A stretch of DNA of 64,000 nt, taken from Massilia sp. UMI-21. GTDB taxonomy: Bacteria > Pseudomonadota > Gammaproteobacteria > Burkholderiales > Burkholderiaceae_D. The position numbers were made by a program, and so were the translations under genes. Within the stretch, counting starts at the first letter, position 1. Each line of letters opens with the position of its first letter. The DNA lies in NCBI GenBank assembly GCA_015277795.1, contig CP063848.1, positions 1,116,001 to 1,180,000 of the forward strand. Direction: 5' to 3'. The notes below the pieces were generated by a model, which was not told the origin of the DNA, searched no databases, and worked only from the letters and a program-made list of their open reading frames with translations. Below, piece by piece: positions 20,871 to 31,122 of this stretch.

Positions 20871-22919
20871 ATGCAATGGGTAAAACTGATAGCTCCAACG
20901 ATCCGACTGGCCGCCGGTGCTGCCCTTGCTCTGGCTGCATTTGGACCTCGGCTGCTTCGAGAGAAGCGATCTGCAAGCCCGGGTGACACAGCCGCTGAGC
21001 GGCGTCTGGACCTGGCAAACCGGCTTGAAGCCTTCAAACATGTCATCGAGTCGGCCGGCATCGGTACCTTTTTCTGGGACCTGACCCAGGATACGGTGCG
21101 CTGGTCGGAACACCATTACGCGATTTTCGGCTGGCCGGCGGGAATCCCCGTGACGCATACCATGTTCCGTCAGCGGGTCCATCCTGATGATCTGGCAAAT
21201 GTCGATGCCGCCGTGAACGCGGCCCTCTCCAGCGGCGCGGACTACTCGGTGCGCTTTCGCATCTGCCTCGACGATGGAGCGGTCCGCTACGTACGTGGCA
21301 GTGGCCGTGTCGAGCTCGGCGCCGACGGTCGTCCGTCCGGCATCAACGGGGCCGTCGTCGACGTCACCGAGGCCACCCAGGCGCAGAACGCCATACGCCA
21401 GCGCGAACATGACCTGGCGATCATCGCGATGCACCTGCCGGACATCATCAGCCGCTTCGACCGCGAATACCGCTGCGTGTTCATGTCTTCCCGCGTGGAA
21501 GCCTTGACCGGAAAACCAGCCGAATTTTATATTGGCAAGAAATACACGGAATTCGGGATGTCTTCCGCGCTGGCGACGCGCTGGGGCGCGGTACTCGACA
21601 ATGTACTGCGCAATGGCAAGGGCCGCGAATTCGATTTCAGCCATACCGACCCGGACGGCAACGAGCGCTTCTTCATTGCCCGCTGCTTGCCTTCGTTCGA
21701 CCTGGAAGGCCGGGTAGAATCGGTGCTGGCCGTCTCCAGCGACCATACCGAACGCGAACGCGGCGTACGCCAGGTGCGCGAAGACGGTGCGGCACTGCAG
21801 CGCGCGGACCATCGCAAGAACGAATACCTGGCGACGCTTGCCCACGAATTACGCGGCCCGCTCGCGCCGATCGCGTCGGCGGCCCAGCTGATCCGTTTTT
21901 CCAACGACCGCCTGGTGCGCAACAAGGCGCGCGAGGTGATCGAACGGCAAGTCACGCAACTGTCCAAACTGGTCAACGATTTGATGGAGGTGGGGCGCAT
22001 CAGCTCGGGCAAGCTGGAGATCGAAAGAAAGCCGGTCGCGCTGCGTCAAGTCATCGAGCAGGCGATCGAAAGCACGCAGCCCCTGCTTGACGCCAAAAAC
22101 CAGACGCTCACCTGCGCCATGCCCTCGTCGCCCGTCTGGCTCGATGGCGACGCATTGCGGCTGATCCAGATCTTCAGCAATCTGCTGACCAACGCATCGA
22201 AGTACTCTCCGGCAGGCTCGGCCGTGTCGATCGATACCCGCGTCGATGGAGACTCGGTGAGCTTGCGCGTATGCGACGAAGGCATTGGCCTGTCCGCGTC
22301 GTCGGTCGACGATATCTTCGACCTGTTTGTCCAGGTGCATGCGACGGGTGTGCATGCGCAAGGGGGATTGGGAATTGGCCTGAGCCTCGTGAAGCAATTG
22401 GTGGAACTGCACGGGGGCAGGGTAAGCGTGTCGAGCGAAGGCGTGAACAAGGGAAGTTGCTTCACAGTTGTATTGCCTTGTGTGGAGCACGCCGAGCCGG
22501 CCCTGGACACGCTGCCGTCCGGCCAGGAGTCGCCTTCGCGGCCGCTGACCGTGCTGGTCGTCGACGACAATATCGATGGCGCCACGACGCTTGCCTTGCT
22601 GCTCCAAGCCCTGGGCCATCAGGCAGTGCTGGCCTTTAACGGTCTCGACGCGGTGGCGCTGGCAGCCGGGCGCCACTTCGACATGGCTTTCCTCGACCTC
22701 GGCTTGCCCGATATCAGCGGCGTGCAGGTAGCATTGCGTATTCGTAACACGCCAAGCGGTCGCAAGCTGCCGCTGATCGCGCTGACCGGGCTGGGGCGGG
22801 ATGAGGACCGCTACCTGACGCGTGCCGCGCAATTCGACGAGCACGTGACCAAGCCCTTGCATATCGACGACCTGATGCGCATTATCCAACGCACCACAGC
22901 CGGGCTCGGGACACAGTGA
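20871..22919 (+). CDS. Hybrid sensor histidine kinase (PAS-PAS-HisKA-HATPase-REC)
   Basis: This 682-residue protein has a short hydrophobic N-terminus (residues 8-26, possibly one membrane helix), a PAS domain (~52-170, GTFFWDLTQDTVRWS), a second PAS (~180-295), HisKA with His325 in AHELRGPLAPI, HATPase_c (NLLTNASKYSP, DEGIGL, GGLGIGLSLVKQL) and a C-terminal receiver (acidic pair in VLVVDDN, acceptor D609 in FLDLGLPDISG, K in VTKPLH). The usual HELRNPLAPI has Gly in place of Asn. The signal is unknown, and no separate DNA-binding regulator is beside it. A degenerate receiver relic lies just upstream. Confidence 0.92.
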   Translation: MQWVKLIAPTIRLAAGAALALAAFGPRLLREKRSASPGDTAAERRLDLANRLEAFKHVIESAGIGTFFWDLTQDTVRWSEHHYAIFGWPAGIPVTHTMFRQRVHPDDLANVDAAVNAALSSGADYSVRFRICLDDGAVRYVRGSGRVELGADGRPSGINGAVVDVTEATQAQNAIRQREHDLAIIAMHLPDIISRFDREYRCVFMSSRVEALTGKPAEFYIGKKYTEFGMSSALATRWGAVLDNVLRNGKGREFDFSHTDPDGNERFFIARCLPSFDLEGRVESVLAVSSDHTERERGVRQVREDGAALQRADHRKNEYLATLAHELRGPLAPIASAAQLIRFSNDRLVRNKAREVIERQVTQLSKLVNDLMEVGRISSGKLEIERKPVALRQVIEQAIESTQPLLDAKNQTLTCAMPSSPVWLDGDALRLIQIFSNLLTNASKYSPAGSAVSIDTRVDGDSVSLRVCDEGIGLSASSVDDIFDLFVQVHATGVHAQGGLGIGLSLVKQLVELHGGRVSVSSEGVNKGSCFTVVLPCVEHAEPALDTLPSGQESPSRPLTVLVVDDNIDGATTLALLLQALGHQAVLAFNGLDAVALAAGRHFDMAFLDLGLPDISGVQVALRIRNTPSGRKLPLIALTGLGRDEDRYLTRAAQFDEHVTKPLHIDDLMRIIQRTTAGLGTQ

Positions 22920-23218
22920 CCGGGCGGTGACGGCGTCGCGTGCGCAGGTCCGGCAGTCTGTTGCCTGATCCGGCGGTGAGGTGGCACGGTTTTGGCTGGA
23001 CCTGCCGTCCGCAACAAGGCCGGTGGTGCGCACGACATTTTCGCCATGGATTCGTCACACCCCGCCGTGGTTTTCCTTTCCTTCCCCCAAAAATTTGCTT
23101 TTCATTAATCAATTGTTCCGTAATAATCGGTCAGGTATTTGATACCTCAAGTTTCATCATTCGGTCCGCCTCCACCAGGCACAACACTTACAACGATATC
23201 GAGACCCGTCTGAACCCC

Positions 23219-24919
23219 ATGAAGCTCTCCGACCTGAAAATCGCAACCCGCCTGTACCTCGGCTACGGCATCCTGATCGGCATCACCGGCATCGTGGTCG
23301 CCATTGCCTATGCCAACTTCACCGCACTCGGCAAGGCCGACGAAGCCAACGCGCGCAGCCATGCCATCCTGGCCGAAGCCGATGCGGCGCTGCTGGCGCT
23401 GGTGGACATCGAGACCGGCCAGCGCGGTTTCGCGCTGACCGGCGCGCAAGCCGCGCTCGAACCCTACAGCGCCGGCAAGCAGGCCTTCCAGCAGCACCTC
23501 GACAAGGCCTTGCAGCTGACCGCCGGCAACGACGCCCAGCAAGGCCGCCTGCGGGCGCTGGCGCAGCAACAGCGCGACTGGCTGGCCCAGGCCGTCGATC
23601 CGGCCATCGCCCTGCGCCGCGACGCCGTCGACACCGACCTGGGCGCGGTGATCGCGCACGAGCAGGCCGGCAAGGGCAAGGCCGCCATGGAGGCCATGCG
23701 CGGCACGATCGGGCAGCTGCGCCGCACCGAAACCGAAGAACTGGCGCAGCACGCGGCGGAGATCGCCGGACTGCAGTCGGCCATGCGGCGCACCCTCGTC
23801 GGCGGCGGCCTGATCGGCGCCATCCTGGCGGTGTTCATGGCTTATCAACTGGGGCGCAACATCAGCATTCCGCTGCGCCGCGCGGTGGCGCTGGCGCGCA
23901 GCGTGGCGCAGGGCGACCTGACCCGTGAGGTCAAGGTCCGCACCAACGACGAAGCCGGCGAGCTGATGGCCGCACTGAAGGACATGAACGCTTCCCTGGT
24001 GGCCATCGTGTCGAAGGTGCGCGCCGGCACCGGCGCCATCGCGACCGCCGCGCACGAGATCTCGGCCGGCAACCAGGATCTGTCGAGCCGTACCGAGCAG
24101 CAGGCCGGCTCGCTGGAGGAAACCGCCTCGTCGATGGAAGAGCTGACCGTGATCGTCAAGCAGAATGCCGACAATGCGCGCCAGGCCAAGCAGATGGCCG
24201 CGAGCGCCGCCGACACCGCCGCCCGCGGCGGCCAGGTGGTGGCCGAGGTGGTGACGACGATGGGCTCGATCAACGAGGCCTCGCGCAAGATCGCCGACAT
24301 CATCACCGTCATCGACGGCATCGCTTTCCAGACCAATATCCTGGCCTTGAACGCCGCCGTGGAGGCGGCGCGCGCGGGCGAGCAGGGCCGCGGCTTCGCG
24401 GTCGTGGCGGGCGAGGTGCGCAACCTGGCGCAGCGCTCCGCGGCGGCGGCCAGGGAAATCAAGGAACTGATCGGCGACTCGGTGTCGCGCGTGGAAACCG
24501 GTTCGCGCCTCGTGGACCAGGCCGGCGGCACGATGGACGAGGTGGTGGCCAGCGTCAAGCGCGTGTCCGACATCATCGGCGAGATCGCCGCCGCCAGTGA
24601 CGAGCAGCGCGAGGGCATCGAGCAGGTCAACGGTGCGATCGTCCAGATGGACCGGGTGACGCAGCAGAATGCGGCGCTGGTCGAGCAGGCCACGGCGGCC
24701 GCCGAAGCGATGCGCGAGCAGGCCGGCGGGCTGGCGCAACTGGTGGATACCTTCCAGCTGGCCAAGCCATCCGGCGCCGCGCCGCAGGCCGCCGCGCAAG
24801 CCCTGCCGCGTCCGCCGGCACGCCCGGCGCTGCCGCGTGGCCGCCAGCCGGCCCGCCCACAAGCCCGGCCGCCGGCGCCGGCGCCCGCGGAGGCGACCGA
24901 CGCGGCCGAGGTGGAATGA
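23219..24919 (+). CDS. Methyl-accepting chemotaxis protein (CHASE3-type sensor)
   Basis: With ATG at 23219 ([19 protein letters not shown]) the receptor has 566 residues: membrane helix ~10-30, a periplasmic helical domain of CHASE3 type ([23 protein letters not shown]), membrane helix ~190-212, HAMP, and the signalling domain with the invariant tip [30 protein letters not shown]. The last ~50 residues are Pro/Ala/Arg-rich ([21 protein letters not shown]) without the NWETF receptor tail. It directs flagellar or type IV pilus behaviour through CheA/CheW, none of which are in the window. The 299 bases upstream hold no gene; an AT-rich block at 23085-23155 is the probable promoter. Confidence 0.94.
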   Translation: MKLSDLKIATRLYLGYGILIGITGIVVAIAYANFTALGKADEANARSHAILAEADAALLALVDIETGQRGFALTGAQAALEPYSAGKQAFQQHLDKALQLTAGNDAQQGRLRALAQQQRDWLAQAVDPAIALRRDAVDTDLGAVIAHEQAGKGKAAMEAMRGTIGQLRRTETEELAQHAAEIAGLQSAMRRTLVGGGLIGAILAVFMAYQLGRNISIPLRRAVALARSVAQGDLTREVKVRTNDEAGELMAALKDMNASLVAIVSKVRAGTGAIATAAHEISAGNQDLSSRTEQQAGSLEETASSMEELTVIVKQNADNARQAKQMAASAADTAARGGQVVAEVVTTMGSINEASRKIADIITVIDGIAFQTNILALNAAVEAARAGEQGRGFAVVAGEVRNLAQRSAAAAREIKELIGDSVSRVETGSRLVDQAGGTMDEVVASVKRVSDIIGEIAAASDEQREGIEQVNGAIVQMDRVTQQNAALVEQATAAAEAMREQAGGLAQLVDTFQLAKPSGAAPQAAAQALPRPPARPALPRGRQPARPQARPPAPAPAEATDAAEVE

Positions 24920-25028
24920 GGCGAAGCTGCCGGCTTTGGCTCGTCTTCGAAGAATACGCGCGGCCCTAACCGACGGTGTCCCAGTCGCACCGTTGCCCGG
25001 ACCGCGCATCTGGCGGCGCAAATGAAAA

Positions 25029-26097
25029 GGCGCTGTTACCTTTATCTATTGATGCCCCCGATTGCGATGCGTAAGAACTGTTCCGCAGCAATTGCCCGCG
25101 CGCCGTCGAGCGCCCGGTGCCAACCCAAGTAATTCGGCAGGTAGCGCGATGCCACGCCGCGAAAGCGGGCCAGCCAGTCGCGTAGACGCTGATGGAAGGC
25201 GTTCACATTCTGTACGTGGAGGGCGTTGCCAGCGTCACGGCGCACCCGCACGCCGGCGCGCAGGTTGACCGCCTGGTGGGCGATCCCATGTTTGCGTGAG
25301 AACGCCCGGTAGGCGGCATTGGCGTCGCTGACCAGGAGTGCTTGCCGGTCGAGCCTGGGCAGCAGGTAGCGTTCCAGGTGCACCGCCCTCAAGGCCCCGC
25401 GCCCGACCAGCGCGCCGATGGTCTGCCTGCCGCGGTCACGCGCGACCAGGATGCAGTCGAGCTCGCTCGAGATGCCGCGTTTGCGCGCCGCGCCGCCACG
25501 CTTCCTCGGCGCCCGGTCCAGCTTGCGCGCGCCCTTTTGCGATTCCAGGATGAACATTTCATCGGCCTCGACGATGCCGCTCAGTTGTTGCGGCAAGTCG
25601 TGCTTGACCCGGTCGACGAAGCGGTGGCGCCAGCGAAACGCGGTGTTGCGGTGCACGCCGACATCAAGGGCGGCGCGGCGCACCGATTTGGCCCCGATCA
25701 ATGCGTCCAGGTAGTCGAGCCATTTTTCGCGCAGCCGCAGCCGCGCAAAAGGCGTGCCGCTCAGGTCGTTGAAGCTGCGGCCGCATTCCCGGCAGCGGTA
25801 GCGCTGCAGGCCATTGGCATGGCCGTGCCGGTAGCAGCGCGTGCAGGCGCAGCGCGGACACGCGCGTTGGGGTGCGCGGATCTGCTCGATGAGGGCGACG
25901 GTCCGGTCCAGCCCTGCGGCCGGATGCAATGCCGCCAGTGTTTGTTGGCGCTGCGCCCCGTTCAGCGCGGGCAGCCGCGCGAACCATTTCTTGAAGCTGG
26001 GTGTTTTCACGGCCGCTTCCTGTCGATGGAGACAGGTGTTCGACCAGGGAGATGCTCAGCAGTTCAGGGCTCATCCATAGTTAACGCTGACAGAGCC
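25029..26097 (-). mobile_element. Intact IS1595-family insertion sequence
   Basis: The element is 1069 bp with imperfect 24-bp terminal inverted repeats (25029-25052, beginning GGCGCTGTTACC; 26074-26097, whose inverse begins GGCTCTGTCAGC; 18 of 24 positions agree). It is flanked by the identical 8-bp direct repeat AATGAAAA at 25021-25028 and 26098-26105, the duplication length known for IS1595. It carries one full transposase gene. It lies 109 bases after a chemoreceptor gene and directly against a terminator hairpin. Intact ends and an exact duplication suggest a recent insertion. Confidence 0.93.
25042..26010 (-). CDS. IS1595-family DDE transposase
   Basis: This 322-residue transposase has an N-terminal zinc ribbon (C51, C54, C73, C76 in CPRCACTRC...YRCREC), a helix-turn-helix (ALDVGVHRNTAFRWRHRF) and an ISXO2-like catalytic core: D150 in GIVEADEMF, D229 in LLVSDANAAY and the Asn of HVQNVNAFHQRLRDWL, followed by FRGVASRYLPNYLGW. 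This fits the D-D-N pattern of IS1595. Its stop codon lies inside the left terminal repeat. No passenger gene is present. A decayed relative with the same C-terminal motif is at about 45150-45492. Confidence 0.93.
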   Translation of the reverse strand: MKTPSFKKWFARLPALNGAQRQQTLAALHPAAGLDRTVALIEQIRAPQRACPRCACTRCYRHGHANGLQRYRCRECGRSFNDLSGTPFARLRLREKWLDYLDALIGAKSVRRAALDVGVHRNTAFRWRHRFVDRVKHDLPQQLSGIVEADEMFILESQKGARKLDRAPRKRGGAARKRGISSELDCILVARDRGRQTIGALVGRGALRAVHLERYLLPRLDRQALLVSDANAAYRAFSRKHGIAHQAVNLRAGVRVRRDAGNALHVQNVNAFHQRLRDWLARFRGVASRYLPNYLGWHRALDGARAIAAEQFLRIAIGGINR

Positions 26098-26102
26098 AAT
26101 GA

Positions 26103-26129
26103 AAAAACCGCGGCATGACCGCGGTTTTT
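26103..26129. terminator. Bidirectional intrinsic terminator
   Basis: AAAAACCGCGG (26103-26113) pairs with CCGCGGTTTTT (26119-26129), giving T-runs on both strands. It ends the minus-strand gene at 26159-26362 and may originally have ended the chemoreceptor transcript. It touches the target duplication of the IS1595 element. Confidence 0.88.
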
Positions 26130-26158
26130 CTGGTTGTGCGCGACGCGCCGGACAGGTC

Positions 26159-26362
26159 TTATTCCTGCCATTCCTGCAGTGCGCGGATGGCGGCTTCGCC
26201 GTTGCGGATCGCCTTTACGCGGCGCACGATCTCGTTGCGCCAGGCTTCGTCGGCATCCTCGTCGACATCGACGTCCTGCAGCAGAAGGCGGACCAGGGCG
26301 TGCTTGTCCGCTTCGCTCAGCGTCTGGATCTGTTCTGCGATCTCGGAAACCAGGTTCGACAT
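26159..26362 (-). CDS. Addiction-module-component-like small protein
   Basis: This 67-residue protein reads MSNLVSEIAEQIQTLSEADKHALVRLLLQDVD...AWRNEIVRRVKAIRNGEA. It resembles the putative addiction module component family (TIGR02574/PF09720): a helix with L-S-x-x-D-K-x-x-L-V-x-x-L-L, then W..EI.RR..AI..GE. A good ribosome site (GGAAGGAGC) precedes the ATG. Such proteins are usually followed by a RelE/ParE toxin, but none is here: a terminator and an IS lie downstream. Whether it is an orphan antitoxin or an unrelated small protein cannot be told from sequence alone. Confidence 0.55.
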   Translation of the reverse strand: MSNLVSEIAEQIQTLSEADKHALVRLLLQDVDVDEDADEAWRNEIVRRVKAIRNGEAAIRALQEWQE

Positions 26363-26405
26363 GATGCTCCTTCCGGCTAATATTTCGCAAATATTACCTG
26401 CAGTT

Positions 26406-29400
26406 CTATGGGTTGTCGACAGGAACCATGTTGTCCGCGGGTTTTCGATCGATTAATTTGTTATCGGGGTCGATACCGGCCCGTGCCGGACGTGCATTCA
26501 CCACCAGCGTGACGGTCTGGCTGGCCTGGTCGACCAGGCGCCGTTCGCGTGCCAGCGGATTGCCGTTGCGGTCATCGGCGCCGAACTCGATGTAGTCCCT
26601 GAGCGGCGCCGGCTGCTCGTCGCCCAGTTCGCCGGCGCGCACCTTGCCCGCATGCGCCTTGATCGTCACCTCGAACTTGCCGTCCTTGCGCTGGCGGACG
26701 GTGGCGCTGTCGGCGCGGTTTTCGTACAGGACGATGTGCTCGAACAGGTCGTCGATCAGGTAGGCCTTGTCGGGCGGCGTCACGGCGCGCAGCGCATCCA
26801 CCAGCGCCAGCACGGTCGGGTAGGGCGCGCCCTTGAACGCATGCTTCTCGAGCAGGCCGCGCAGCACGCCGTTGACGGTGTCTTCTCCCAGCAGGTCGGC
26901 CAGCAGGTACAGCGCCAGGCTGCCCTTGCGGTAGTGGACGTAGTCCTGGTTCTCGTTCTGGGCCAGCGGCAGCTCCTTGCGGCGTTCGGTGGCGCGGCCC
27001 ATCAGGTAGGCGTCGAGGTTGTAGCGCAGGAAGCGGCGCATCTTCTGTCCGCCGGCTGCGCGCTTCATCACCATCAGCGCGGTGTACTCGGACAGGCTTT
27101 CCGACAGCACGGTAGCGCCGCGCGTGTTGGCGCCCACCAGCTGGTGACCCCACCACTGGTGCGCGGTCTCGTGGGCGCTGACGTAGAACGGGTAATCGAT
27201 GTCCTTCGGCGAATCCTCGTCGATGCGGGCGATGAAGCCCATGCTTTCCGAGAACGGGATGGTGCCGGGAAAAGCCTGCGCATAGCTGGCGTAGCGCGGG
27301 AACTCGACGATGCGCAGTTCGCGGAAAGGGTAGGGGCCGAAGCGGCGCGCAGCGTACTCCAGGCCGGCCTGGGCGCCGCGGATCATGCGCTCGACGTTGG
27401 CTTCGTGGCCCGGATGGTAGAACACGTCGATGGTCACGTCCTGCCAGCGGTCGTGCCGCACCTCGTAGCGCGCCGACTGGATCGCATAGAAGTTCAGGAT
27501 CGGCCTGTCCATCCGGTAGTGGAAGTAGCGGCGGCCCTTGTCGATCCATTCCTTTTCGAGGGTGCCGGGCGCGATCGCGATCTGGTCGGGAGAGGTAGCG
27601 AGCACGGCGTCGAAGCCGATCCAGCCGGCGTCCACGCCCAGGCTGTGGTTGGCGCGCGCGGCCTGGTCGTCGCGCGCCGCCATCGGGTCTTTCGGCGCGA
27701 GGCCGCGCCGCTTGCGGTCGCGCTCGTCCGTCAGCTCCACGGCCGGCTGGTAGCCGATGCGCGGCATGACCTCGTTGGTAAAGAAGGTCCCGTTCCGGAT
27801 CACCGGGGTCTCGCTTCCCAGGTCCAGCAGGCCGCCCGGCGCATACCCGACGCGGAACCGGAAGTCCATGCGCGCACCCGGCTGCAAGGGCTGGGCCAGG
27901 CGGTAGTGATAGAAACCGTGCTCGGGATCGGCCAGCACCAGGCGCGCCGGCAGCGAGAAGCGCGTGGCCAGCGCGGCGCCGCGCTGCTGGTACAGGACGA
28001 TGTCCTGGACCGGGACCGTGTTGCGGTTGAGCAGCTCGTATACGCCGTTCACGCTCAGCGAGCGCGTCTCGGGCCGCAGGTCGGCCTCCAGGTGCACGTC
28101 GACGATGCGCGGCTGCGGCAGCTTCGCGTAGCGGCGGTAGCGCAGTTCGTATTCGGCGCGCAGGCTTTCCTGCCGGGCGCTGGTCCGGTAGCCACCCGCG
28201 TCCAGTTCATAGGCCAGCAGCGCGCCGGTGCCGGCGAACACCAGCAGGCCCGCGCCGAAGCCGGCCAGCACTGGCCTGGACAGGTTGCGGCGCGCCAGGC
28301 GCAGGCGCTCGCGCCAGCCGTCGTCGACCCCGCGCGCCCACAGCACGCGCGCCGCCACCATCAGCATCAGGGCCAGGCCGCTCCAGTACAGCTGGAACAG
28401 GTGCTCGCGCAGCAAGTAGTGGCCGAAGCCGTTCATCGCCGAGTAGGTGAAGGGCGGGGTGCTGCCGTACACCAGCATCGGGTGGTCGAGGCCGACGCCC
28501 TGCGCGGTGGCGGTCACCAGGTACACGGCGATCAGGATGAAATAGGCCAGGTAGCGGTTGTTGACGATCACCTGCACCGCGACCGCCGCCACCGCCAGCA
28601 GCGCATACTGCGGCAGCAGCACGGTGAACAGGAAGCGCAGGTACAGGCCCGGCTCGAGGACGAACCAGCCCTTGAACAGCTGGATCAGCATGCCCACCAC
28701 CATCGCCATCGCCAGCAGCAGGGCCTGCAGGCCGACCAGGGCCAGGGTCTTGCCGACCAGGGGCAGCCAGGTCGGCGCCGGCATGGCATCGAGCATCTGG
28801 GCCATGCGCGCCTCGCGTTCGCGCCACACCATCTCGCCGGCGAACAGGGTGGTCACCACCAGCATGTACAGCGCGAACACCTCGCGGATCAGGTCCAGCA
28901 CCATGTAGGTGACCGGATAGGTATTGGTGCCGTAGATCGCGCCGAGGTCGAGCGCGCTGGCGGCCAGGATCAGGACGCCGGCGATCGCCAGCGCCAGGAA
29001 GTACACGTTCTTGCTCGATTCGCGCAGGTTGTACCAGACCGACTTCCCCAGCAGCAGGCCCAGGCTGCGGCGCGCGAAGTCCGGTGCTTCGCGGGTGTCG
29101 ACGGCGGCGCGGGACAGTTGCGGCGACGGTGGCGCGGGCGTGGCAGGGATGTCGCCCGGCTGCTGGCCCTTCTTGTGGCGCGGGTCGACGTTGTCGCTGG
29201 TGTGGAAGCGCCAGTAGCCGAGCAGCAGGACCACCAGCCCGAATCCCAGCCAGACCAGGCGGTTCACCAGGTACACGCCTTCCAGCGTGACGAGGCGCGT
29301 GTTGCGCTCGGCGATCGGCCAGTATTCTGTGAGGCGGATCAGGGCAGTGGTGCCGAAGGGGTCGATCAGCGCGGCCAGGGTCTTGTAGTCGAGGTCGCGC

Positions 29401-30008
29401 GCCAGCGAAGGCGCGACGATGTAGCCGATCATCATGACGATGCTGGCCACGTAGACCGGCAGCATGCGGCGCGACAGCGCCGCCAGCACGAAGAACAGGG
29501 AGCCGAAGATGAAGGTATTCGGCAGCAGCGTCAGCAGGTAAGGCAGCAGGTAGCTGGACAAGCCGTTCGGACCGAGGCGGTCGGGGTCGATGCCGGGGAT
29601 GAAGCTGCCCAGCCAGGCGCCCAGCACGATGCTCGACAGGATGATCGCCAGGGTGACGAAGGCGCCCAGGAAGCGTCCCAGTACGTAGTCGGCCTTGCGA
29701 ATCGGCGCACTGAAGAAGAAGTGCTGCATCTCGTATTCGAAGTCCTGCTGCACCGAGCGGCCCATGACGGCGGCCACCACCACCACGCCGAAGCAGCCGA
29801 GGAAGGCGGTGGTGAGCGCGATCTGGCGCGGCCCGTTGATCAGGACCCGGCCACCGAAGCTGACGATCGCATCGCGGAAGGCGCCGCCTGCCGCGGCCAT
29901 CCACAGCATCGCCAGCGCCAGGAACATGCCGAAGTAGATCCAGGTGGACAGCAGCCGCAGCCGCTGCCGCGCCTCGAAGCCGGCGATGGCGAACAATGGG
30001 GAGATCAT
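26406..30008 (-). CDS. ABC permease fused to M1-type metallopeptidase
   Basis: The ATG complementary to 30006-30008 gives 1200 residues. The first ~590 form two ABC-2-like membrane blocks, each with about six helices, separated by a hydrophilic linker with [10 protein letters not shown] near residue 300. After a last helix near 600 ([19 protein letters not shown]) the rest is an M1-like peptidase, with zinc site H946-E-T-A-H followed by WWGHQ and Glu970 in [18 protein letters not shown] is not seen; the equivalent reads [11 protein letters not shown]. The spacing HExxH to Glu is one longer than in classic M1. It is encoded 17 bases after its ATPase. Substrate unknown. Confidence 0.88.
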   Translation of the reverse strand: MISPLFAIAGFEARQRLRLLSTWIYFGMFLALAMLWMAAAGGAFRDAIVSFGGRVLINGPRQIALTTAFLGCFGVVVVAAVMGRSVQQDFEYEMQHFFFSAPIRKADYVLGRFLGAFVTLAIILSSIVLGAWLGSFIPGIDPDRLGPNGLSSYLLPYLLTLLPNTFIFGSLFFVLAALSRRMLPVYVASIVMMIGYIVAPSLARDLDYKTLAALIDPFGTTALIRLTEYWPIAERNTRLVTLEGVYLVNRLVWLGFGLVVLLLGYWRFHTSDNVDPRHKKGQQPGDIPATPAPPSPQLSRAAVDTREAPDFARRSLGLLLGKSVWYNLRESSKNVYFLALAIAGVLILAASALDLGAIYGTNTYPVTYMVLDLIREVFALYMLVVTTLFAGEMVWREREARMAQMLDAMPAPTWLPLVGKTLALVGLQALLLAMAMVVGMLIQLFKGWFVLEPGLYLRFLFTVLLPQYALLAVAAVAVQVIVNNRYLAYFILIAVYLVTATAQGVGLDHPMLVYGSTPPFTYSAMNGFGHYLLREHLFQLYWSGLALMLMVAARVLWARGVDDGWRERLRLARRNLSRPVLAGFGAGLLVFAGTGALLAYELDAGGYRTSARQESLRAEYELRYRRYAKLPQPRIVDVHLEADLRPETRSLSVNGVYELLNRNTVPVQDIVLYQQRGAALATRFSLPARLVLADPEHGFYHYRLAQPLQPGARMDFRFRVGYAPGGLLDLGSETPVIRNGTFFTNEVMPRIGYQPAVELTDERDRKRRGLAPKDPMAARDDQAARANHSLGVDAGWIGFDAVLATSPDQIAIAPGTLEKEWIDKGRRYFHYRMDRPILNFYAIQSARYEVRHDRWQDVTIDVFYHPGHEANVERMIRGAQAGLEYAARRFGPYPFRELRIVEFPRYASYAQAFPGTIPFSESMGFIARIDEDSPKDIDYPFYVSAHETAHQWWGHQLVGANTRGATVLSESLSEYTALMVMKRAAGGQKMRRFLRYNLDAYLMGRATERRKELPLAQNENQDYVHYRKGSLALYLLADLLGEDTVNGVLRGLLEKHAFKGAPYPTVLALVDALRAVTPPDKAYLIDDLFEHIVLYENRADSATVRQRKDGKFEVTIKAHAGKVRAGELGDEQPAPLRDYIEFGADDRNGNPLARERRLVDQASQTVTLVVNARPARAGIDPDNKLIDRKPADNMVPVDNP

Positions 30009-30025
30009 CGCTTGGCACGCATTCG

Positions 30026-30925
30026 TTAACAACTTCCCGCCGTGGGGTTATAGAGCGATTTGCCGGCGATGGTGGCGAAGTAGACGTCTTCCAGGCTGGC
30101 GCGGGCCGGCTCGAAGCCGTCGCCCGGATCGGTCTCGGAATACACGTGGATCAGGGTGCGGCCGGTGAGCAGGCGGGTGGAGATGACGTGGTGGCGCTTC
30201 TGGAACACCGGCAGTTCCTGCTTGGTGACGAAGCGCGCCCAGATGTAGTCCTCGATCTCGTAGGTCAGGTCTTGCGGGTCGCCGCACAGCAGCACATGGC
30301 CCTTGTTGATGATGGCCATGTTGGCGCACAGGTCGGCTACGTCGGACACGATGTGGGTGGACAGGATCACGGTCTTGTCCTGGCCGATCTCGGACAGCAG
30401 GTTGTGGAAGCGCACGCGCTCCTGCGGGTCGAGGCCGGCGGTGGGTTCGTCGACGATGATCAGGCGCGGGTCGCCCAGCAGGGCCTGGGCGATGCCGAAG
30501 CGCTGGCGCATGCCGCCCGAGAAGCCGCCGAGGCGCTGGTTGCGCACTTCCCAGAGGTTGGTCTGCTGGAGCAGGCCGTCGACCACCTCGCGCCGGCGGT
30601 GCTTGTGCGACAGGCCCTTGAGCTGGGCGAAATGGTCGAGCAGTTCGTAAGCGGTCACTTTCGGGTAGACGCCGAAATCCTGGGGCAGGTAGCCGAGCAT
30701 GCGGCGCACCTCGTCCTTTTCGTCGAGGACGTCGATGTCGTCCAGGAAGACCGAACCCGAATCGCATTCCTGCAAGGTGGCGAGGATCCGCATCAGCGTC
30801 GATTTGCCGGCGCCGTTCGGACCGAGCAGGCCGAACATCCCGGACGGGATGGTCAGCGTGACACGGTCGAGCGCGACCACGCCATTGGCGTAGGTCTTCG
30901 ACAAATTGCGGATTTTCAATTCCAT
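30026..30925 (-). CDS. ABC transporter ATP-binding protein
   Basis: The start at [20 protein letters not shown] gives 299 residues. It has Walker A ([11 protein letters not shown]), a Q-loop (YLPQDFG), signature ([18 protein letters not shown]), Walker B ([12 protein letters not shown]) and the H-loop (STHIVSDV). The C-terminal ~80 residues ([20 protein letters not shown]...) follow the drug/Na+ exporter-type ATPase layout. It is the first gene of a two-gene operon with the permease-peptidase fusion, so the complex is probably an inner-membrane transporter whose peptidase domain faces the periplasm; the topology is inferred. Confidence 0.93.
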   Translation of the reverse strand: MELKIRNLSKTYANGVVALDRVTLTIPSGMFGLLGPNGAGKSTLMRILATLQECDSGSVFLDDIDVLDEKDEVRRMLGYLPQDFGVYPKVTAYELLDHFAQLKGLSHKHRRREVVDGLLQQTNLWEVRNQRLGGFSGGMRQRFGIAQALLGDPRLIIVDEPTAGLDPQERVRFHNLLSEIGQDKTVILSTHIVSDVADLCANMAIINKGHVLLCGDPQDLTYEIEDYIWARFVTKQELPVFQKRHHVISTRLLTGRTLIHVYSETDPGDGFEPARASLEDVYFATIAGKSLYNPTAGSC

Positions 30926-31122
30926 ACCATGTCCCCAAGCGTGCATATAAACCTTTTTCAACACTTGCATTGTATTAAATTGTCCTGGAGTTTGTGGGTA
31001 CTCTGCGACACACGGAAGGTTTGGCGGCCCAGACTGCATAATCGGCGGACCGGGCGGTGACGGTATGCACCAATAGTTTCCGCATATAAACATGGCGCCA
31101 CAGGCACATTCGGCCTGGAAAC

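Noticed and set aside
20693..20986. 97-codon frame upstream of the hybrid kinase
   Set aside because: Only 19 of its residues resemble a receiver domain and the rest is out of frame; better explained as part of a broken gene.
26652..30029. Long plus-strand open frame opposite the permease-peptidase gene
   Set aside because: Same antisense effect of high GC; no domain or ribosome site, while the minus strand has clear membrane helices and a zinc motif.
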